This document shows, piece after piece, positions 26,339 to 34,918 of a DNA stretch of 64,000 bases. A model generated the notes under the pieces. That model was not told where the DNA came from, ran no database searches, and saw only the letters and a list, made by a program, of their open reading frames with translations. Made by a program: the position numbers and the translations under genes. Origin of the DNA: Nitrospira sp. KM1 (GTDB taxonomy: Bacteria; Nitrospirota; Nitrospiria; Nitrospirales; Nitrospiraceae); contig NZ_AP022671.1 of NCBI RefSeq assembly GCF_011405515.1, positions 868,001-932,000 of the forward strand. Direction: 5' to 3'. How positions within the stretch are numbered: position 1 is the stretch's first letter; every line of letters starts with the position of its first letter.

Positions 26339-27340
26339 ATGGCGCTCAAGCTTCCGTCAACGGGCGAGTCAGGTTGTAGCTCGAAGCTGCGTGCCACTGA
26401 TTTGGTTAATGTTCTCGATCTTTCTGCTCCGAATGGGTTTGCCGCTTTGTCCGGCGACTCAGGGCCCCTCAATTTCAATTCACGGCTTGTTTCCACTATC
26501 GATACCATTACGGCAATGACTCGAACACCCGAAGTGCTCGGTAAGGTTGCGGTCACACATGCCTTCGGCGATATATACGCATCTGGAGCAACTCCGACTG
26601 ATGCTAACTTTTCGCTTGGACTCGACCATTCCGCCGTTAAGTCTGGTGATGGGGCTAGTCTCGCTCAATCGATCCGGAAAACTCTTTCGGTAGCAGGGGT
26701 AGGACTTACTAAGGCCCATACATACCAGTCTTCCTTGATAGAGATTACCCTCTCGGTTGTGGGAAGAAGGAATAAGTTGTTCCCCGCCATGAGAAAAAGT
26801 CTTGAATATGATCTCGTTCTCACGAAGCCACTCGGTGCCGGCACAGTCTGTCACGATGCATGGCTCCGCGAGGATAGGTCACTGATTTTGAAGAGTGAGC
26901 ACACACTGCAGGTCGACCATCGGCCAATTCGGCATGCACTGTTAGATAGTTGCATTCGTGGAACTACTGACATCTCAGGATTTGGCCTGCTAGGTCACCT
27001 CATAATCCTGGCTTATGCTCAAATCTGTACGGTGGAAGTAAGTTTCGCTTCTCTTCCATTCATGAAAGAGCTTGACGCTGCCATAGCGCACACTTCGGGC
27101 AATTGCTCGGCTCGCAGAAACGAGGAAGACTTCGACGATTATTGCGACTGGAGCTTTCAGGGAAGTTCACTAGACAGAAAGAAAACATATGCAGCTGAAA
27201 CCTCTGGTCCTTTGCTCTGCATCGTTAATAAGGATAACACCAGCAAGCTGCTTCAGATCATGCAACAGAACGGGTTCGAACAATCGTGCCAGATAGGAAT
27301 AGTCAAGAAGGGGAATAATCCCCGTGTTAAAGTGCACTAA
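26339..27340 (+). CDS. SelD-like (selenophosphate synthetase/PurM superfamily) protein without catalytic Cys
   Basis: 333 residues. Several SelD landmarks remain: AFGDIYASGATPTDA (compare SDIFAMGGKP), LTKPLGAG, TDISGFGLLGHL and, near the end, ETSGPLL in place of DPQTSGGLL. The N-terminal G-C/U-G-C-K segment that carries the catalytic Cys/Sec and Lys is absent, and the Asp residues of the metal site around DDAAV are not preserved. It may therefore be an ATP-binding phosphotransferase-like protein with a different substrate. It starts 15 bp after the membrane protein gene and ends 15 bp before the nucleotidyltransferase gene. Confidence 0.8.
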   Translation: MALKLPSTGESGCSSKLRATDLVNVLDLSAPNGFAALSGDSGPLNFNSRLVSTIDTITAMTRTPEVLGKVAVTHAFGDIYASGATPTDANFSLGLDHSAVKSGDGASLAQSIRKTLSVAGVGLTKAHTYQSSLIEITLSVVGRRNKLFPAMRKSLEYDLVLTKPLGAGTVCHDAWLREDRSLILKSEHTLQVDHRPIRHALLDSCIRGTTDISGFGLLGHLIILAYAQICTVEVSFASLPFMKELDAAIAHTSGNCSARRNEEDFDDYCDWSFQGSSLDRKKTYAAETSGPLLCIVNKDNTSKLLQIMQQNGFEQSCQIGIVKKGNNPRVKVH

Positions 27341-27355
27341 CATAAGTTCGACACT

Positions 27356-27916
27356 ATGAAAATGTATTCTGTCGGCTGTGTTCATGGTCGGTTTCAACTT
27401 CCTCATCTTGGACACCAAGAATATATATTGAAGGCGATGGAGTTATGTGAGTTCTTATGGATCGGAATTGCTAGGCCGGATATCCGAGAGCACTTACCCT
27501 GCACTGTAGCTAAACACAGAGCGAACACCTTGGATAACCCTCTAACGTACTATGAACGCATGATGATACTTCGAGAGATCCTTCTAGACTGCGCCAAGAA
27601 TACAGACGATTTTGGCTTCATTCCCTTTCCCATCGATCAGCCTGAACGTCTACCTGATTTCCTACCGACATCAATACCTTGCCTTACCACCATTTACGAC
27701 GACTGGAATCGTCATAAGATAAAAGAACTAGAGAGGATTGGATACAAAGTAGGAGTGCTGTGGGAGCGAAGTGAGAAGAAATACTCTGGCCACATCATTC
27801 GACAATCGATAATTGATGGCTCTACAGATTGGGAAGGCATGGTTTCGACCTCCACCAGGAGGGCCATACTGGATCTCCAGATCAGAGAGAGACTTCTCAG
27901 TCTGTCACAACAATAA
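27356..27916 (+). CDS. NMN adenylyltransferase-like nucleotidyltransferase
   Basis: 186 residues. The HxGH signature of the nucleotidyltransferase alpha/beta phosphodiesterase family is present in GRFQLPHLGHQEYI close to the N-terminus, and the second motif is YSGHIIRQSI (usually ISGTxIR). The mid-part IGIARPDIREH and LTYYERMMILREIL fits NadM-type proteins, which join NMN and ATP to make NAD+. Other substrates such as CTP cannot be excluded. It lies fourth in the operon, beside Nudix-like and ADP-ribosyltransferase-like genes, so nucleotide or NAD chemistry is a plausible theme. Confidence 0.8.
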   Translation: MKMYSVGCVHGRFQLPHLGHQEYILKAMELCEFLWIGIARPDIREHLPCTVAKHRANTLDNPLTYYERMMILREILLDCAKNTDDFGFIPFPIDQPERLPDFLPTSIPCLTTIYDDWNRHKIKELERIGYKVGVLWERSEKKYSGHIIRQSIIDGSTDWEGMVSTSTRRAILDLQIRERLLSLSQQ

Positions 27917-27925
27917 ACCCAATGT

Positions 27926-28729
27926 ATGCCGACCGTTAGACCGTTTCTAAAGTGGCCAGGAGGTAAGCGCTGGTTCATTCAGTACCACTCCAGCATCCTT
28001 CCAAGCTCATTTAACACTTACATTGAGCCTTTTCTTGGAAGTGGTTCGGTATTTTTCCACCTGAAACCACGACGAGCCATCCTCGGAGATTTAAATCCAG
28101 AGCTAGTAGCTAGCTTCCAGGGAATCAAGGATGATTGGCTAGAAGTCGAGCGGTTGCTCGAAGGACACGAAGAGGCTCACACAGAGTCATACTACTATTT
28201 GCTCCGTGAGCAAACACTGAAGATAAACACCCAACGAGCGGCAAGGTTAATCTATCTCAATCGAACCTGTTTCAATGGAATATTCCGTGTTAACAGAAAG
28301 GGACGGTTCAACGTGCCAGTAGGCACGCGGGATACGATTATTTTTGACGATGACAACTTCAATGAGATGGCACAAGCCCTGGAAAAAGCCGAAATTAAGG
28401 AATCAGATTTTGCTCCGCTAATCAACTGCGCCACGCAAAACGATTTCATATTTGCAGATCCACCATATACAGTACGGCATAACATTAACGGGTTTCTAAA
28501 GTATAACGAGACTCTGTTTTCGTGGAGCGATCAGATTCGTCTTGCAGATGCTCTTTCTCGTGCTCGTGATAGGGGTGCAATTATTGTATCGACAAATGCG
28601 AACCACCAATCGGTCCGTAACCTTTACCAAGGAAGAGGCTTTCAAATGCGGACTGTCTCCAGATTCAGCCCGATATCAGCGGATCCTGACAGCAGAAAAC
28701 AATTTGAAGAACTTGTGATCACCACATAG
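27926..28729 (+). CDS. DNA adenine methylase (Dam/DpnM type)
   Basis: 267 residues, the usual length. Motif I is seen in FLKWPGGKRW and EPFLGSGSVFFHL (SAM binding), motif IV as FADPPYTVRHN (DPPY, N6-adenine methylation), and the target-recognition part includes YLNRTCFNGIFRVN. The C-terminal FEELVITT is typical of the family. It would methylate adenine in a short palindrome, probably GATC, by analogy only. No restriction endonuclease is recognised in the operon, so it may mark self DNA for another component or be an epigenetic regulator. Confidence 0.92.
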   Translation: MPTVRPFLKWPGGKRWFIQYHSSILPSSFNTYIEPFLGSGSVFFHLKPRRAILGDLNPELVASFQGIKDDWLEVERLLEGHEEAHTESYYYLLREQTLKINTQRAARLIYLNRTCFNGIFRVNRKGRFNVPVGTRDTIIFDDDNFNEMAQALEKAEIKESDFAPLINCATQNDFIFADPPYTVRHNINGFLKYNETLFSWSDQIRLADALSRARDRGAIIVSTNANHQSVRNLYQGRGFQMRTVSRFSPISADPDSRKQFEELVITT

Positions 28730-28743
28730 CGAACGCGGCTAAC

Positions 28744-29529
28744 TTGCCAACAATCCTAGACTGCTCGAGCATTGAATCGACAATTGCATCCCTGAGTACG
28801 ATCGTTGGCATAAACGGTGAAGCGATTCGAGAGTTCGTCAAGACATTCGACTGTAATGCCTACGTCAATGAACATCCTGATGACCATCGACATCTACGAG
28901 AACTCCTTCCTTATCTACTGCAGGACAAAGGGGCTATTCTACGTAACCCTGACATAGTGTGCTGGTTTCATGGGACTCGAGTTGTGGACCCAGAAACCAT
29001 TCGCACTGTTGGTCTTATATCTCTGCAACAAAGAATCCCGCAGATATGGCAAGATCTTTTTGATCTGGCGCGAGATTGGGTCAGCGAAGAACAGTGGCAG
29101 TCCTTTCGTGCACAAGTTGAAACCCAAGATCATCATGAAAGCAGCGTTCGTTTTAGAAACAGAATGCACAACGTTTTTGACGGAGGCCCGCATGCAGTTT
29201 TAATCCGCGACGCGATTGCGGATCATGCACGTTTTGACGGAGTGGACTATCTATCTGCGCCAGAAACAATCGAGGATCTTTGCGAGTCATTTAAAATACA
29301 CAATCAGCGAGACCTACTTGGTAAGTTCCAAACAGAGAGCGTTCCCTGCATCGTAAAGTTCCAGGATCAATGTCGCAGAGATGACCTTGTCGGAGTTGCT
29401 CTCTCCTACCTTTGGTGCACATCTCACGGTGAACCATGCCTAACCTGTAACGCATGCCTTGAAGGTGACAGGAATACAATTCCTGCCGATGCAATTATTG
29501 AAGTAGAACGGATAGACGAAAGAAGATAG
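28744..29529 (+). CDS. Uncharacterised protein with ADP-ribosyltransferase-like HGT motif and Cys cluster
   Basis: 261 residues with a TTG start 14 bp after the methylase gene. CWFHGTRVVDPETIRTVGLI resembles the HGT..I...GL pattern at the NAD-binding site of PARP/Tpt1/DarT-type ADP-ribosyltransferases. No full catalytic triad can be placed without modelling. The C-terminal part has a dense cluster WCTSHGEPCLTCNACLEGD, likely zinc binding. As the last gene of the operon it may be the effector. Family assignment is tentative. Confidence 0.55.
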   Translation: MPTILDCSSIESTIASLSTIVGINGEAIREFVKTFDCNAYVNEHPDDHRHLRELLPYLLQDKGAILRNPDIVCWFHGTRVVDPETIRTVGLISLQQRIPQIWQDLFDLARDWVSEEQWQSFRAQVETQDHHESSVRFRNRMHNVFDGGPHAVLIRDAIADHARFDGVDYLSAPETIEDLCESFKIHNQRDLLGKFQTESVPCIVKFQDQCRRDDLVGVALSYLWCTSHGEPCLTCNACLEGDRNTIPADAIIEVERIDERR

Positions 29530-29785
29530 TGAATCGAGTCTGCCTGCTAAGGGGGTCAGGTCTTGCGATCCAACATTTTGCAGGACGTGGCAAGGCCATT
29601 CGTTTCTAGCTCCCCGTCTCCGCTCATCACCCCTCACAGCGCGATAGACCCTGCGAAACACTCTTTGGCGTCTCCTCCCTGTTGCGAATCCGACGCCATG
29701 CAGCCTACAATTGACCTCCCTGCGAAGCGCTCATGCCCTGGTGTGGAACCCACGCATAATTCGGCGACGAGACGCAGGTGCAAAG

Positions 29786-30475
29786 ATGATAGAAAAAGAT
29801 GGCGGCTCTTCTGCTCGTTCTACGTTCTCTCTGCTCATCCTGGCTCTCTTTCTGCTTGGTTCGTTCGTGCTCCCCTCATTCAATCTGAGTCGAAGCCAAG
29901 CCCATGCCGCAGACGGAGGTCAGACGAAATTCCAGCGTAAATCGACGCAGTACATCGCGGCGTTGGGCGATCCAGGTGCGACCTCCGGGGGCGGCGCGCA
30001 ATCGTGGGGTTTGTGGCCTCTGGACCCGGGTCCTCGGGGCGTCGAGCTAAGCAGCTATAAACGGTTGAAGGATGCAGGTGGCGTCGCCCCAGCGCATTGG
30101 AAATTCGAAGGCACGGACTGGTGGCTGGAGGAACACGGCCTGATCATGGAGCAGCCGACCTTTCCACTGCCTCCCAGCAAATACATGGTCACGGGTGCTC
30201 GCGATGTGACAGCTGTGCTGACCATTCATCCCCCCGACAAGAATGGCGACAGGCGCTGGGAGCTCGATAAGGGCGCGACGCTGTACGACGTGACGCACCT
30301 GGCCTGCCGCTCGGCTCGCTATACACCGGCAACGGCTGGCGGTTCGTGCTCGCCGGCAAACGCCAAGAAGACTGCGTTTCCAGTTGCGCCAGGGGGAGCA
30401 ATGCCTCCGGTTGAGGGCTGCACGAAGCAGGACTACGCGGTTCTAATTGTAGTCGGTGTGGGTGTGGAAGACTGA
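29786..30475 (+). CDS. Secreted hypothetical protein
   Basis: 229 residues from the ATG beginning MIEKDGGSS, chosen because it precedes a clear signal peptide (STFSLLILALFLLGSFVLP, cleavage after SQAHAAD). The longer frame from 29711 adds residues unlike a signal. The mature part contains WGLWPLDPGPRGVEL, HWKFEGTDWWLEEHG and two Cys pairs near the C-terminus. No domain is recognised. It is preceded and followed by GGGGTCAGGTCTTG, a short motif repeated at 29551 and 30512, typical of mobile-element scars. Confidence 0.7.
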   Translation: MIEKDGGSSARSTFSLLILALFLLGSFVLPSFNLSRSQAHAADGGQTKFQRKSTQYIAALGDPGATSGGGAQSWGLWPLDPGPRGVELSSYKRLKDAGGVAPAHWKFEGTDWWLEEHGLIMEQPTFPLPPSKYMVTGARDVTAVLTIHPPDKNGDRRWELDKGATLYDVTHLACRSARYTPATAGGSCSPANAKKTAFPVAPGGAMPPVEGCTKQDYAVLIVVGVGVED

Positions 30476-30561
30476 ATGCCGGTGACGGACTACATAAGAA
30501 AAGAAAATTATGGGGTCAGGTCTTGTAATCACACATGTCGCGGCGAGTGGCGGGCCAACCC

Positions 30562-31293
30562 CTAAGGCTCTGGCTGGCTGAATAGGTTGCCTTCGTCGCG
30601 GCAACCCGCGCCTCTTAGGACGAGATTACTGGCATTGCCGGTCGCAGCGTTATTATTCAGGTTGGACGGGCAAGTGACTCGGAAGCCGATCTGATCATTC
30701 CCGTCGGCGATGTTGCCGATCAACGTGCTGCCCCTGCCCGCCACGTCGATTCCGATCTTGTTGCCGACAGCCTGGTTATTGCGAATGACCCCCGCCTCCT
30801 GAACCAAAATGGCCGTGCCATTCCTGATCAGCAGATTGCCGGACACGATGCCGGACGCAATCTGAATTCCCATAGAGCCGTTGAATTGTACGATATTGTC
30901 CTGCACGATTCCGACGCCGACCAGTATTCCACTGGCATTGGATGTGACGCGCAGGCGTTCGACAGTGCCGCTCAGGTTTATCGCTTGGGCGAAGTTCGAA
31001 ATGTCGCCGTTGCTCACCGCGGTCCGCGCTGGCGGAATGCCCGCACCTCTCTGCACACCCAGGATTCCGGTCCCGCTCCCGTTTCCAACGATCGCAAACC
31101 CATTGAGATCGATGGTGACGCCATCTGCGCTCACCGCAAGGCAAGTGCCCTCGGCCGTCAGATTGGCTGCCAGTCTATACGAGCCCGGTTGATCAATCGT
31201 TCGACATCGATGCAACTGGACTTGCGCGTTTCCATCCAAGGGGAATGCTGCTGCGGCCAAAGTGAGCATGACTACCACCACATGTCCCCTCAT
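30562..31293 (-). CDS. Secreted right-handed beta-helix (NosD/pectate-lyase-like) repeat protein
   Basis: 243 residues with a signal peptide (VVVVMLTLAAAAFPLDGNAQ). The mature part has repeating short strands separated by Asn/Gly turns: ITVDLNGFAIVGNGSGTGI-type rungs, RVTSNASGILVGVGIVQDN, NIVQFNGSMGIQIA and NQAVGNKIGIDVAG. The pattern of N-x-x-x-N ladders is that of parallel beta-helix proteins. The family includes polysaccharide-binding or polysaccharide-cleaving proteins, but no catalytic site is visible. Two Cys near the termini may form a disulfide. Confidence 0.8.
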   Translation of the reverse strand: MRGHVVVVMLTLAAAAFPLDGNAQVQLHRCRTIDQPGSYRLAANLTAEGTCLAVSADGVTIDLNGFAIVGNGSGTGILGVQRGAGIPPARTAVSNGDISNFAQAINLSGTVERLRVTSNASGILVGVGIVQDNIVQFNGSMGIQIASGIVSGNLLIRNGTAILVQEAGVIRNNQAVGNKIGIDVAGRGSTLIGNIADGNDQIGFRVTCPSNLNNNAATGNASNLVLRGAGCRDEGNLFSQPEP

Positions 31294-31640
31294 ATCACCC
31301 CAGCCCTCCCTATCAGCGCACGGGATATCCCAGACGCTGGCCTACTTTTTTCTGGACGTTAGACATGTCAGGAGCCACCCTCTCCAACTCGTGACGGGCC
31401 AACAATCCCTGCTTCACAATCATCCACCCGCCCTTCATCTCCGGACTTTTCGCTGTACGGGTCAGACCGTGACGAAGAGAATTCCAGAAGGACACAGCGC
31501 AGTAAGAGCGTGGTAAGAACGAGCGCCACATGCGCATGTTCGCAGCCAAGAAGGGGGCAGCAACCGGCTTGATGTTCAAGACAATTGCTGCCCCCTATTT
31601 CTCCTAGAAACAGGGCGAATGAATCTACGAAAAGCCCGAA
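31294..31640. other. Gene-free interval with a strong stem-loop
   Basis: No supported gene. GGGGGCAGCAA (31553-31563) and TTGCTGCCCCC (31585-31595) form a perfect 11-bp inverted repeat with a 21-base loop, followed by TATTTCTC. It may be a terminator between divergently and convergently read neighbours or a repetitive-element scar. Confidence 0.55.
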
Positions 31641-32264
31641 CTATCGACAAGCACTCAGGTGATCGTCGGCGACCCACCCGTCACCGCCGGGCAACACGCC
31701 TTGCAATTTACACCATCCATGAGGATGGTGTTCAATCACGGGTGCAGTGGCGCCCTTGCGCATCATACCGACCACGCGAAAATTGCCGCCGGGGCCGTTG
31801 TATATATCGACATCATTTTTAGCCGTCGCGAAGTCCTGTGACGAGAGTTTTTTCGTCGAGCTCCAGTTGTCGATTGGACGTGAATCGTCGTCAAGTTTGA
31901 CAGGTCCCACGAGTTGGTAGCCGAAGCCGGCAGTCGTCCGGACCGGTATGATTTCCAGGACCCCGTCACCCCTTGCGCCGTTAGCTTGGATCAATGTGAA
32001 CACGATATATTTGCTAACCATGCGGCCGTGCAAAGTGCCCGCACCTACAAATCCGGGCGACGCCGTAAAGGATCCCACGACGTGGTTGGTCGCATCGATA
32101 AAAAGGGAGAGTTGGAAAGGAGCCGTGCGGGTCGACATAGCCCAGGTTCCTGCAACATCAGTCGTTGCCGGCTCTGCGCCGCCGGCGTAGGCTGACACGG
32201 TGCCGAACGAAAACAGGCCAAGAGTGATTAGACGAACTGCAACCCGCAATATATGCTTCCGCAT
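31641..32264 (-). CDS. Secreted protein with a C-terminal SH3-like domain
   Basis: 207 residues. A signal peptide is evident (VAVRLITLGLFSFGTVSAYAGG). The central ~100 residues form a beta-rich part (GTWAMSTRTAPFQLSLFID, FVGAGTLHGRMVSKYIVFTL). The C-terminal ~65 residues look like a bacterial SH3 domain: VDIYNGPGGNFRVVGMMRKG, then HGWCKLQG and GDGWVADDHLS. Such domains bind peptidoglycan or proteins in the periplasm. No enzyme domain is seen. Confidence 0.78.
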   Translation of the reverse strand: MRKHILRVAVRLITLGLFSFGTVSAYAGGAEPATTDVAGTWAMSTRTAPFQLSLFIDATNHVVGSFTASPGFVGAGTLHGRMVSKYIVFTLIQANGARGDGVLEIIPVRTTAGFGYQLVGPVKLDDDSRPIDNWSSTKKLSSQDFATAKNDVDIYNGPGGNFRVVGMMRKGATAPVIEHHPHGWCKLQGVLPGGDGWVADDHLSACR

Positions 32265-32286
32265 TTGTGCCGCCTCCTCACCGCTT

Positions 32287-32628
32287 CTATTTCCTTTGTG
32301 CTGGCATGAGCTGACCCTGAGGAACAGTCTTGGTCGGGTTTTGCGCCTGAGCTTTCGGGGAAGTACTTGTGCACTTGCCGTCTCGCTTGTTTTCGCAGGT
32401 CACGCTTGAACCGTCGTTGTACATGCATGAGGAGAAGTTGCTTAAAGTAGTCGGTCCGGTATACGCACCCTTTCCTTTGCAGAGGACATCCACGCCGGTC
32501 TTATCCACCACATCTATGGACTTAGGTTTTTCACCCCACGCGTTCATGACCTGAAGCGTGATGATGAAACCGCCCACGACCGCCACAAACATTTTCGCGG
32601 ATGTGTTTGTCTTATTGGCGTGCGGCAT
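32287..32628 (-). CDS. Exported hypothetical protein
   Basis: 113 residues from the ATG at 32628, chosen for its GGAAGGAGACCAC site; a longer frame reaches 32685. A hydrophobic signal segment AKMFVAVVGGFIITLQVMNA precedes a mature part with three Cys (VLCKGKG, SSCMYN, VTCENKRDGKC gives four). It ends in a Gln/Pro-rich tail. No family is recognised. It follows the SH3-like gene's reading direction, lying just upstream of it, so the two may be cotranscribed. Confidence 0.65.
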   Translation of the reverse strand: MPHANKTNTSAKMFVAVVGGFIITLQVMNAWGEKPKSIDVVDKTGVDVLCKGKGAYTGPTTLSNFSSCMYNDGSSVTCENKRDGKCTSTSPKAQAQNPTKTVPQGQLMPAQRK

Positions 32629-33117
32629 GTGGTCTCCTTCCGACACTTCGTTGATCTTCTGACAAATGTGAAGTTCTTTTCTCAATAGATCTTCCTATGC
32701 TGAAGGACAGAAACGCCTGGAAGCATACGCCGATGGAGTCGACAAAGCCAGTTACGCAGAAGTATCAGTACGAGGAGGGCAGAAAAAGGACAGGTTACTT
32801 TCTTGTGAATAAGAAAAGAGGATAGGCTACTTTTCTCAGGTCTCTATGGTCACCCTTGCCTTCTGAAGGTCGATTTCAACCCCAATGCCGACGCAATCGT
32901 CACTTGCCACTTCTCTTCTCCAAATGGCTGCTGCGATTCACACAAATACACATCTTTGTGAGTCGCGCACGACCCACGACCATAGAACAAAACAATAATA
33001 CGTGTAATACGCGGCAGACCTACCTTGTTTAAGTAGACTACAGTCTTCTAAAATCACGAACTTTGTGCGTCATAAATATTACCCAATATTCCATACTCTC
33101 GATTGGAGGTTTCGATT
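32629..33117. other. Gene-free interval with dispersed short motifs
   Basis: Two close relatives of a short motif, GGACAGGTTACTTTCT (32788-32803) and GGATAGGCTACTTTTCT (32820-32836), occur here; others lie at 34739, 36035, 42683 and 53487. The region is otherwise without coding signal. It resembles scars of REP-type or RAYT-type elements. Confidence 0.5.
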
Positions 33118-33399
33118 ATGACTCAACTGTTGCTTGTTGCATTCTTGTTTGGATTCGGATTAATAACTGCTGGTTGCACCGTACCCACGACCTATACGAA
33201 ATCGATCACCGTCAGAAAAGATGCTGCAGGAAATATTATCGAAAGCCAAGAAACTGAAACTGTCGTTCAGCCCGGCGGACAGGGTTACCCGGTACGATTT
33301 GACTATCTAACTGGCGTCCGTCCTCCAGCGCAAAATTCCGTCGAAGAGGAACCAGATATGAGAAGCGGATATGAATTCCGTAAAAGGAATGTAAATTGA
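33118..33399 (+). CDS. Small lipoprotein
   Basis: 93 residues from the ATG at 33118 with TTGGAGG nine bases before it. The N-terminus QLLLVAFLFGFGLITAGC is a lipoprotein signal with lipobox ITAGC; the Cys becomes the lipidated first residue. The mature part contains SITVRKDAAGNIIESQETET and a polar tail. It is one of several small lipoproteins in this accessory region. Function unknown. Confidence 0.72.
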   Translation: MTQLLLVAFLFGFGLITAGCTVPTTYTKSITVRKDAAGNIIESQETETVVQPGGQGYPVRFDYLTGVRPPAQNSVEEEPDMRSGYEFRKRNVN

Positions 33400-33453
33400 G
33401 ACTGATATCCTGATTATCACTCATAAGTCTAATCCCTGAAGGAGGATGATTTC

Positions 33454-33747
33454 ATGTTGACTGTAAGCATTGTCTTTCGTCACGGTTTCTCAATCGACGA
33501 TCTGAATAACCGGGTTCGAAGCAATCCCAAATTTGTGTTTATCAGCACTAATGCAACAAGAAATAAATTGAAAACAGCCGCCTATCAGTGGAAACATCCG
33601 AAGCACGGGAATCTCAAATTGAAAAAAGAAGACGGCTTTTCATGGGCCGAGATGTCAAACAAAAGCAATCGACTGCTCGGGTCATTTGTTTCGTGGCTAT
33701 TTGCAAATGCACGTGACTTGGTTGGATGGGTGGAAGTATACGAGTAA
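33454..33747 (+). CDS. Hypothetical cytoplasmic protein
   Basis: 97 residues with a very good GAAGGAGGATG site. It is basic and mixed alpha/beta: SIVFRHGFSIDDLNNRVRSN, AAYQWKHPKHGNLKLKKEDG and SFVSWLFANARDLVGWVEVY. There is no signal peptide. The lysine-rich beta region could bind nucleic acid, but no family is recognised. It is 54 bp downstream of the lipoprotein gene on the same strand. Confidence 0.6.
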   Translation: MLTVSIVFRHGFSIDDLNNRVRSNPKFVFISTNATRNKLKTAAYQWKHPKHGNLKLKKEDGFSWAEMSNKSNRLLGSFVSWLFANARDLVGWVEVYE

Positions 33748-34031
33748 AGTTATCAAGAACGAGGACAAGTACCTTCATGAGACTTTCATAAGCCTATGCC
33801 CTCAGCGTGAGAAGACCAACGATATTCTTAATGCGTCGCCGACCAACCCGCCAGCAGTCTGATCAGACGACTCTCTAACTCAGTTTTCGCGACATTTGTC
33901 AGGCTGCAGCTATGCCCAAGCACCGCTGTCGATTATGGTCATTGCGGACGACTATAAATCGAACGCAGCATTTCATAAGCGTTCATCTTCTAAAGAGTCC
34001 TGAATCCAGTTTATAGAAAGGAGATTTGGCC

Positions 34032-34715
34032 ATGAGAAAGGTGATTGTCGGCGCGATGGTTTCAATGGACGGCGTGATGCAGGCTCCCGGCGGACCGGAG
34101 GAAGACCCCACCGGCGGCTTCAAGTTCGGCGGGTGGGTTGCTCCACTGGGGGACGATCCGGTTTTCGGCGAAGCACTTGGAAAGTTGTTCGGCGGGCCGT
34201 TCGACCTGCTGCTCGGACGGCGCACCTACGAGATCTTCGCCGCGTACTGGCCCTATGCCGAAGGCGGGCCGTCCGACGACATCGCCAAGACCTTCAACCG
34301 GATCACCAAGTACGTTGCGACGCGCAAAGGCGTGGACCTGACCTGGAAAGGCTCAGTGGCGATGCGCGACGCCGCCAAGGATGTCGCGAAACTGAAACAG
34401 GAAGACGGCCCCGTGCTCCTCACCCAAGGCAGCACAGAGCTTGTGCATGCGTTGCTGGCCGCCGGCCTCGTCGACGAGATCCACACGTTCACCTTTCCTC
34501 TGCTGCTGGGCAAGGGCAAACGGCTGTTCGGCGACGACAGCCAGCCGCGCGCGTTCAAACTGACGCACAGCTCCGTCTCGTCGAATGGGCTCATCGCCGC
34601 GACGTACGTGCGCGATGGCGAGGTGAAGACAGCCACCGTCGGGGGCGAGGTCGAACCCTCGGCCACCGAGCTGGCGCGCCGCGAGAAGCTGAAGCGTGAA
34701 GGCCAGGGTGTGTGA
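34032..34715 (+). CDS. Dihydrofolate reductase family (RibD C-terminal-like) protein
   Basis: 227 residues from an ATG with AAAGGAG eight bases upstream. The fold is recognised by MRKVIVGAMVSMDGVMQAPG, the NADPH loop LLLGRRTYEIFAAYWP, and VLLTQGSTELVHALLAAGLVDE followed by FTFPLLLGKGKRLF. A 20-residue basic C-terminal extension is unusual. The family includes deaminase/reductases of unknown substrate. The G+C content is clearly higher than in the upstream genes, pointing to a separate origin. A second, more divergent member is at 37769. Confidence 0.9.
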   Translation: MRKVIVGAMVSMDGVMQAPGGPEEDPTGGFKFGGWVAPLGDDPVFGEALGKLFGGPFDLLLGRRTYEIFAAYWPYAEGGPSDDIAKTFNRITKYVATRKGVDLTWKGSVAMRDAAKDVAKLKQEDGPVLLTQGSTELVHALLAAGLVDEIHTFTFPLLLGKGKRLFGDDSQPRAFKLTHSSVSSNGLIAATYVRDGEVKTATVGGEVEPSATELARREKLKREGQGV

Positions 34716-34918
34716 AAAAGAATTGGAACAAGAAAAGTGGACAGGCTACTCTTGAACAAATTGAATCCGGGGAAAGCATTTCGCGGCGCGTGTCGGGCAG
34801 GCGCTTAATCTTTTCTAAGACGACACCGATTTGTTTCCTGTGCAGTCAGCCATCTGAAGGCCGCTAAGACATATCACGAGGTCAAATAGTACATCCGACA
34901 TATGCGCTGGAGGACACC

